Positions 58,967 to 64,000 of a DNA stretch of 64,000 bases are shown here, piece after piece. Position 1 is the stretch's first letter. Each line of letters begins with the position of its first letter. This DNA comes from Prochlorococcus marinus CUG1417 (GTDB lineage Bacteria; Cyanobacteriota; Cyanobacteriia; PCC-6307; Cyanobiaceae), in the NCBI RefSeq assembly GCF_017695975.1, contig NZ_JAAORN010000002.1:1-64000 (forward strand), written 5' to 3'. The notes under the pieces were generated by a model that had not been told where the DNA came from, searched no databases, and saw only the letters and a program-made list of their open reading frames with translations. A program made the position numbers and the translations under genes.

Positions 58967-59251
58967 TTAGCAATAAACCTTATCCCCTTCTTCAGAAAGA
59001 TAGTAAATTTTATTTTCTAAACTTACGAAGAAAGTTAATCCCTTATATTGTGATCTTTTAAATTTATCTAATCTAAGTTTGTGTAAATCCCAATTATCAG
59101 TACTTATGTCAGGATTAAATTCTTGTTCTTTTAAGAAAGGTACATAAGTTGGACTAATTGTTGTTTTTTGGGCTAACCCTCTATTTCGTTTTGAATAAAA
59201 AAGTAATAAAAATAAAAGTACAAAAAAAAGAATTAATAATATATTTGTCAT
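58967..59251 (-). CDS. Anchored small protein, 94 aa
   Basis: MTNILLILFFVLLFLLLFYS anchor, then a soluble part with LDKFKRSQYKGLTFFVSLEN and YLSEEGDKVYC. No family. Confidence 0.6.
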   Translation of the reverse strand: MTNILLILFFVLLFLLLFYSKRNRGLAQKTTISPTYVPFLKEQEFNPDISTDNWDLHKLRLDKFKRSQYKGLTFFVSLENKIYYLSEEGDKVYC

Positions 59252-59392
59252 AGTCAATTTTTCTAATTTAAAAACTTTATTTGGAGAATCAAGAACTTTT
59301 CACAATAAATTTATTAGTAAGTAAAAAATCCTATTTTTATATTCTTGTATTTTTGAATACTTATCAAGGGGTTACCTAAATCAGATCATAAA

Positions 59393-59554
59393 ATGAGTCG
59401 CATTTTCAACATGACTCAAAATTCCATGAATACTCCTTATGCAAAAAGAGTAGCTGAAAAATTTAGAGAGGCTCAAAACTATTTAAAAACTAATGGTTTT
59501 AGTAGATCAACTAAACATTTACTGGAAGATATTGAAAATTCTGTTGAAAAATAA
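59393..59554 (+). CDS. Small helical protein, 53 aa
   Basis: YAKRVAEKFREAQNYLKTNG, then FSRSTKHLLEDIENSVEK. A second ATG at 59411 gives 47 aa. Unknown. Confidence 0.55.
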   Translation: MSRIFNMTQNSMNTPYAKRVAEKFREAQNYLKTNGFSRSTKHLLEDIENSVEK

Positions 59555-59717
59555 TGCCAATACCCCCTTACTTACCACAACTACAATATGGCTAAGATAA
59601 TGGCTTTACAACCATTGTTTTTGAATACATAGGAAGTTGCTTAGAATGTATCTTAATTTTATTAATTTTTTTTGAATTCAAATTCAAAAAGCAAAATAGT
59701 AAGCCTTAAGAGACTTA

Positions 59718-60809
59718 CTAAACGTTAAATAAGAACTCCATTACATCACCTTCGTTAACAATATATTCCTTACCTTCACTTCTTAAAAGACCTTTAGTTT
59801 TTGCATTGGCAATTGAACCTGAATTAATTAAATTTTGATAAGAAATAGTCTGAGCTCTTATAAATCCTTTTTCAAAATCAGTATGAATTACTCCTGCTGC
59901 CTGTGGCGCAGTCATACCATCTTTTATTGTCCAAGCTTTTGTCTCCTTTTCTCCGGTAGTGAAATAAGTTTTTAATCCCAATAATTTATATGTTGATCTA
60001 ATTAAAGAACTTAATCCCCCTTCTTCTACTCCTAATCCAATAAGGTAGTCTTTTTTATCTTCTGGTTCTAACTCTATTAATTCAGATTCGACTTGCGCTG
60101 ATATTTTTATACATTCTGTATTTTCATTGCTTGCAAAACTCTGAACTGTTGATGAAAAATCATTACCTTCAGCTAAATCATTTTCATTCAAATTAGTTGC
60201 GTAAATAATTGGTTTGGCAGTAAGGAAGCCTAATTGCTTAATTATTAAATTTTCTTCTTCATTCAAAGGTATTGATCTAACTGAAAGGCCTTTCTCTAGC
60301 TCTTCTTCAATTTTTTCTAGTAAGGTATCTTCTTTAGCTGCCTCTTTACTTGTTCTAACCTGTTTTTTAATTCTTTCTCTTCTTTTTTGGAGTTGAGATA
60401 AATCAGCTAAATTCAATTCCAGATTAATTATCTCAATGTCATCCAGGGGATCTACCTTTCCAGAAACATGAATTACATCACTATCTTCAAAGCACCTTAC
60501 AACATGGACTATTGCATCAACCTCCCTAATATTTGATAAAAATTTATTTCCCAAACCTTCTCCTTTACTAGCTCCTTTTACTAATCCTGCGATATCTACA
60601 AATTCAATTTTTGTTGGGATAATATTTTGGCTAGAACTTAAATTACCTAACTCTTGCAGCCTTTGATCTGGGACTGAAACTATGCCTTTATTAGGTTCTA
60701 TAGTACAAAAGGGAAAATTAGCCGCTTGGGCCTTAGCATTTTCTACAAGTGCATTAAATAGAGTTGATTTTCCAACATTTGGTAATCCAATAATACCTGC
60801 TTTTAACAT
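59718..60809 (-). CDS. ychF: Redox-regulated ATPase YchF (OLA1 family)
   Basis: 363 aa. P-loop GLPNVGKSTLFNAL, switch FVDIAGLVKGASKGEGLGNK, an altered G4 that favours ATP (TNLNEND), and the C-terminal TGS-like domain with FTTGEKETKAWTIKDGMTAP and HTDFEKGFIRAQTISY. Binds ribosomes and acts in stress control. Ordinary core gene. Confidence 0.96.
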   Translation of the reverse strand: MLKAGIIGLPNVGKSTLFNALVENAKAQAANFPFCTIEPNKGIVSVPDQRLQELGNLSSSQNIIPTKIEFVDIAGLVKGASKGEGLGNKFLSNIREVDAIVHVVRCFEDSDVIHVSGKVDPLDDIEIINLELNLADLSQLQKRRERIKKQVRTSKEAAKEDTLLEKIEEELEKGLSVRSIPLNEEENLIIKQLGFLTAKPIIYATNLNENDLAEGNDFSSTVQSFASNENTECIKISAQVESELIELEPEDKKDYLIGLGVEEGGLSSLIRSTYKLLGLKTYFTTGEKETKAWTIKDGMTAPQAAGVIHTDFEKGFIRAQTISYQNLINSGSIANAKTKGLLRSEGKEYIVNEGDVMEFLFNV

Positions 60810-60953
60810 TTGAAAAAATTTATGGAAGAATTATCAAGAAAACATCTTCTAGTAATATAGTATTTACTTAACCAATCTTGGATAAGTTAATTATAATCGT
60901 TTTGATTATTTATTTAGTTCCTAAATATTCTCTACTTCTGCTTTTAAAAAGAA

Positions 60954-62015
60954 ATGTTTGATTTAATAAAAAAAAATATAAATCTAAGAAGTGGAATAAT
61001 ATTGCTTTCTCTAACTATATTTTTCGTTTTTATAACTAATTCCTTCAAGAAAAATAAGTCAAAAGATATTTCTGATTTTGTAGTTCAAGTTGAAAAAGGA
61101 ATCCTCTCAGATTCAATTAATACTAGTGGTGAAGTAAAAGCAATAAGGACAAGCAATATTGGGCCTCGCAAGCAAGGCGTAATAAAAGAAATCAAAGTAG
61201 ATGAGGGCGATCTTGTAAAAAAAGATCAGGTTTTAGCTTCTCTTGATGATGAAGACTTTATCTATAAAATTGAAGAGCTTGAATTAAATGTAGAAAAACA
61301 AAAATCTGAATTTTTAAGAAGGGAATATTTATATCAAGAAGGCGTGGTAAGTAAAGAAGACTATGAAAGTTATAAAAACAACTACAACATTAGTAGCGCA
61401 AAACTTAATGATGCAAAAGCTGAAAAAAGTTTCTATCTAATTAAAGCCCCTTATGGAGGAAAGATAACTGCAAAATATGCTGAGATAGGATCTTATGTCA
61501 CACCAAGTACAAACTTAAGTTCAGACACTAAAACCAAAAACTTTATTTTTGAACTATCAGAGGGCCTAGAAATTGTTGCTAAAGTTCCTGAGAGTGACAT
61601 TGGCAGAATAAAAATAGGTCAAGAAGCCTCAGTAAGAATTGAGGCTTATCCCTCAAAAAAATATAGTGCCATAGTTAAAAAAATAGCTACAAGAGCTGTA
61701 AAAGATAACAATGTAACCTCATTCGAAGTAACTTTAAATTTTAAAGATATTTCTGAAGAAATTAAAATTGGAATGACTGCAGATCTTGAATTTAGAGTCG
61801 AAGGTAATGAAGAGAAAATCTTAGTGCCAACAGTTTCTATTGTCACTGAAAAAGGTGAAAAAGGAATTTTGAAAGTTGATAAAAACAATTCTCCCAAATT
61901 TGAAAAAATCGAAATTGGTATTAGTAGTGGAAATAAAACTTCAGTCATTGATGGATTAGAACCCGGAGAGCAAATCTTTATTGATATTCCACCTTGGGCT
62001 AAGAAGAGAAAATGA
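60954..62015 (+). CDS. HlyD/MFP-type efflux adaptor
   Basis: 353 aa. Membrane anchor (IILLSLTIFFVFITNSF), lipoyl half-motifs GPRKQGVIKEIKVDEGDLVK and IKAPYGGKITAKYAEIGSYV around a short alpha-hairpin, then beta-barrel and membrane-proximal domains (LEPGEQIFIDIP). It links an inner-membrane transporter to the outer membrane; no transporter gene follows here. Its stop overlaps the polA start (ATGA), so the two are translationally coupled. Confidence 0.88.
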   Translation: MFDLIKKNINLRSGIILLSLTIFFVFITNSFKKNKSKDISDFVVQVEKGILSDSINTSGEVKAIRTSNIGPRKQGVIKEIKVDEGDLVKKDQVLASLDDEDFIYKIEELELNVEKQKSEFLRREYLYQEGVVSKEDYESYKNNYNISSAKLNDAKAEKSFYLIKAPYGGKITAKYAEIGSYVTPSTNLSSDTKTKNFIFELSEGLEIVAKVPESDIGRIKIGQEASVRIEAYPSKKYSAIVKKIATRAVKDNNVTSFEVTLNFKDISEEIKIGMTADLEFRVEGNEEKILVPTVSIVTEKGEKGILKVDKNNSPKFEKIEIGISSGNKTSVIDGLEPGEQIFIDIPPWAKKRK

Positions 62016-64000
62016 GTTTAAAATCTGAAAACTCTAAAAAACCAATTTTACTTTTAGTCGATGGCCACTCACTTGCTTTTAGAAGCTTCTATGCATTTAG
62101 CAAAGGGATTGATGGAGGTTTAACTACCAAAGAGGGATTTCCAACAAGTGTCACTTATGGATTCCTAAAAAGTCTTCTGGATAATTGCAAAAATATTAGT
62201 CCTGAGGGTGTTTGTATTACGTTTGATACCGAAAAACCAACTTTCAGACATGAATTAGATCCAAATTATAAGGCCAACAGAGATGTGGCACCAGATGTTT
62301 TTTTTCAGGATATTGAACAACTAGAAATTATCTTAGAAGAAAGCCTTAATTTACCAATTTTTAAATCTCCAGGATACGAAGCAGATGATCTCCTAGGCAC
62401 AATTGCAAATGATGCTTCCTCTAAAGGATGGTGCGTGAATATTCTTTCTGGAGATAGGGACTTATTTCAATTAGTAGATGATCAAAAAGATATTTATGTA
62501 CTTTATATGGGTGGTGGTCCATATGCGAAAAGTGGAAATCCAACTCTTATGAATGAAAATGGAGTAAAAGAAAAATTAGGTGTTGCGCCAGAAAGAGTAG
62601 TTGATCTTAAAGCCCTAACTGGTGATAGTTCTGATAATATTCCGGGTATTAAAGGGGTTGGTCCAAAAACTGCAATTAATCTACTAAAAGAGAACGACAC
62701 GCTTGATGGAATCTATCAGGCTTTGGACAAGGTTCAGCAAAACAACGATAAGAAATATAAAGGATTCATCAAAGGTTCAGTTATAGAAAAGCTAAGAAAC
62801 GATAAACATAATGCTTTTCTTTCTAGGGATTTAGCAAAAATAAATACTGAGGTTCCTTTAATTTTAAGTAACGGATATGAATTAAAAAATATAAATCAAG
62901 AACTACTTTCAGAGTCACTGAAAAAATTAGAACTATCAACACTACTTAGACAAATTGATATTTTCAATTCAACTTTCAGCAAAGGTGGTTTTGACAAAAA
63001 TCATGTAGCTAAAGAGGAGGAGAAGGCTCCAAAAGTCGCAGCCAATAATGAATTAGAAAATAGTGAAAATAAAATCCCTAAAATCAACGTAACTGTTGTA
63101 AATGATTTCGAATTACTTGATAAATTAATTGAAAGATTAGACAAGACTAATCAAATAGTTTCTTTAGATACAGAGACCAATAGTTTGAATCCAATCGATG
63201 CGGAACTTGTTGGGATAGGGTTATGTCTTGGAGAAGAAGATGATGATTTATTTTATATACCTCTTGGTCATCAAACAAAAAAGGAGACCTCCAATCAATT
63301 ATCAATAGAAGATGTTTTCTCAAAGCTTAGAAATTGGATAGAAGATCCAAAAAAAGAAAAGGCACTCCAAAATTCAAAATTTGATAGGCAAATATTTTTT
63401 AATCATGGACTTGATCTTAAAGGCGTAACCTTTGACACCTTGTTAGCAGACTACCTTCTTAATAATCAGGAGAAACATGGGTTAAGTGAAATTAGTTTTA
63501 GATTATTTGGATTTAAGCCTCCTTCATTTAAGGAGACAGTTGGAAAAAATAAAGACTTTTCATTTGTTGATATTGATGAAGCAAGTATTTACTGCGGTTA
63601 TGATGTTTTTCTAACTTTTAAGATTGTCAAAATTTTTAAAGAAAGTTTTTCAAATGAAAAAGATGAATTAATCAAATTGTTCGAAGAAATCGAGCTGCCT
63701 TTAGAGCCGGTATTGTCCCAAATGGAAATGAATGGCATAACCATCGACATCCCTTATTTAGAAAAACTCTCAAAAGAATTAAAAAGTACCTTAGAAGATA
63801 TTGAAAGTAAAGTTTATGAGTTAGCAGAGGAGAGTTTCAATCTATCTTCACCAAAACAACTTGGTGAGATCTTGTTTGAAAAATTAAATTTAGATAAGAA
63901 AAAATCACGTAAAACAAAAACAGGATGGAGTACAGATGCAGTAGTTTTGGAAAGATTAGTCGACGAACATGAAATAATCCAATATTTAATAAAACATAGA
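62012..64000 (+). CDS. polA: DNA polymerase I, 5' part (663 codons)
   Basis: Runs off the right edge. The N-terminal 5'-3' exonuclease domain shows LLVDGHSLAFRSFYAF, PGYEADDLLGTIA, LSGDRDLFQLV and LTGDSSDNIPGIKGVGPKTA. The 3'-5' exonuclease domain starts near 350 with VSLDTETNSLNP (acidic DxE present) and DTLLADYLLNNQEKHGL, so proofreading looks active. The polymerase domain has just begun (KKSRKTKTGWSTDA). Replication and repair. Confidence 0.96.
   Translation, partial: MSLKSENSKKPILLLVDGHSLAFRSFYAFSKGIDGGLTTKEGFPTSVTYGFLKSLLDNCKNISPEGVCITFDTEKPTFRHELDPNYKANRDVAPDVFFQDIEQLEIILEESLNLPIFKSPGYEADDLLGTIANDASSKGWCVNILSGDRDLFQLVDDQKDIYVLYMGGGPYAKSGNPTLMNENGVKEKLGVAPERVVDLKALTGDSSDNIPGIKGVGPKTAINLLKENDTLDGIYQALDKVQQNNDKKYKGFIKGSVIEKLRNDKHNAFLSRDLAKINTEVPLILSNGYELKNINQELLSESLKKLELSTLLRQIDIFNSTFSKGGFDKNHVAKEEEKAPKVAANNELENSENKIPKINVTVVNDFELLDKLIERLDKTNQIVSLDTETNSLNPIDAELVGIGLCLGEEDDDLFYIPLGHQTKKETSNQLSIEDVFSKLRNWIEDPKKEKALQNSKFDRQIFFNHGLDLKGVTFDTLLADYLLNNQEKHGLSEISFRLFGFKPPSFKETVGKNKDFSFVDIDEASIYCGYDVFLTFKIVKIFKESFSNEKDELIKLFEEIELPLEPVLSQMEMNGITIDIPYLEKLSKELKSTLEDIESKVYELAEESFNLSSPKQLGEILFEKLNLDKKKSRKTKTGWSTDAVVLERLVDEHEIIQYLIKHR

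Overview
The window is a piece of a Prochlorococcus-like picocyanobacterial chromosome, most likely from a high-light clade. This is inferred from the very AT-rich sequence, the dense small genes, three-gene and two-gene high-light-inducible (hli) cassettes, DUF1651, DUF3764, DUF3303, DUF3721 and DUF2839 proteins typical of marine picocyanobacteria, SLH-less or SLH-type porins, and the clustered phosphate, arsenate and chromate genes. No database search was possible, so family names rest on motif recognition.

Layout. 1-3.8 kb: partial porin, a few small genes, apt, a methyltransferase, then an intact tRNA-Pro(TGG). 3.9-13.0 kb: a complete-looking integrative element inserted at the 3' end of that tRNA. 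It is bounded by 47-bp direct repeats (attL 3838-3884, attR 12942-12988) and by identical 20-bp subterminal repeats. It carries a tyrosine integrase, an excisionase-like HTH protein, a second small tyrosine recombinase, a RepA/RecA-type ATPase, a small-terminase-like protein and a cargo pair, metallothionein plus HupE/UreJ. It resembles a phage satellite or the tRNA-borne elements ('tycheposons') reported from Prochlorococcus.

13.0-17.4 kb: small genes and debris that look like a second, decayed element (a truncated second terS copy, another subterminal tandem repeat, an integrase-tail-like fragment), with a glutathione S-transferase and a PDZ protein. 17.4-33.7 kb: nutrient and toxic-oxyanion block. 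It holds arsR, gap and arsJ (arsenate detoxification through arseno-phosphoglycerate), a chrA-like transporter, pstS, a phosphate-stress-type porin with a one-base frameshift, a phytase-like secreted protein, phoR-phoB, tatA and a Tat-exported PhoX. Pho-box-like 11-bp-period repeats precede the porin, the phytase-like gene and phoX, and two perfect ATCAA-N6-TTGAT operators precede gap.

33.8-46.2 kb: a hypervariable island of cargo genes (hli cassette, outer-membrane barrels, an acyltransferase, a membrane protein, small stress-type genes). It is punctuated by at least six degenerate copies of the tRNA-Pro 3' end, all in the same orientation, several with a shared downstream flank. These look like scars of repeated site-specific integration at the tRNA at 3810. 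Several genes here share a palindrome-plus-hairpin leader. 46.2-59.6 kb: small-gene territory with a probable ncRNA locus, a MauE/DoxX-DUF411-DUF3721-PepSY membrane/metal operon, selO and a second hli cassette. 59.7-64 kb: core genome (ychF, an HlyD-type adaptor, the start of polA).
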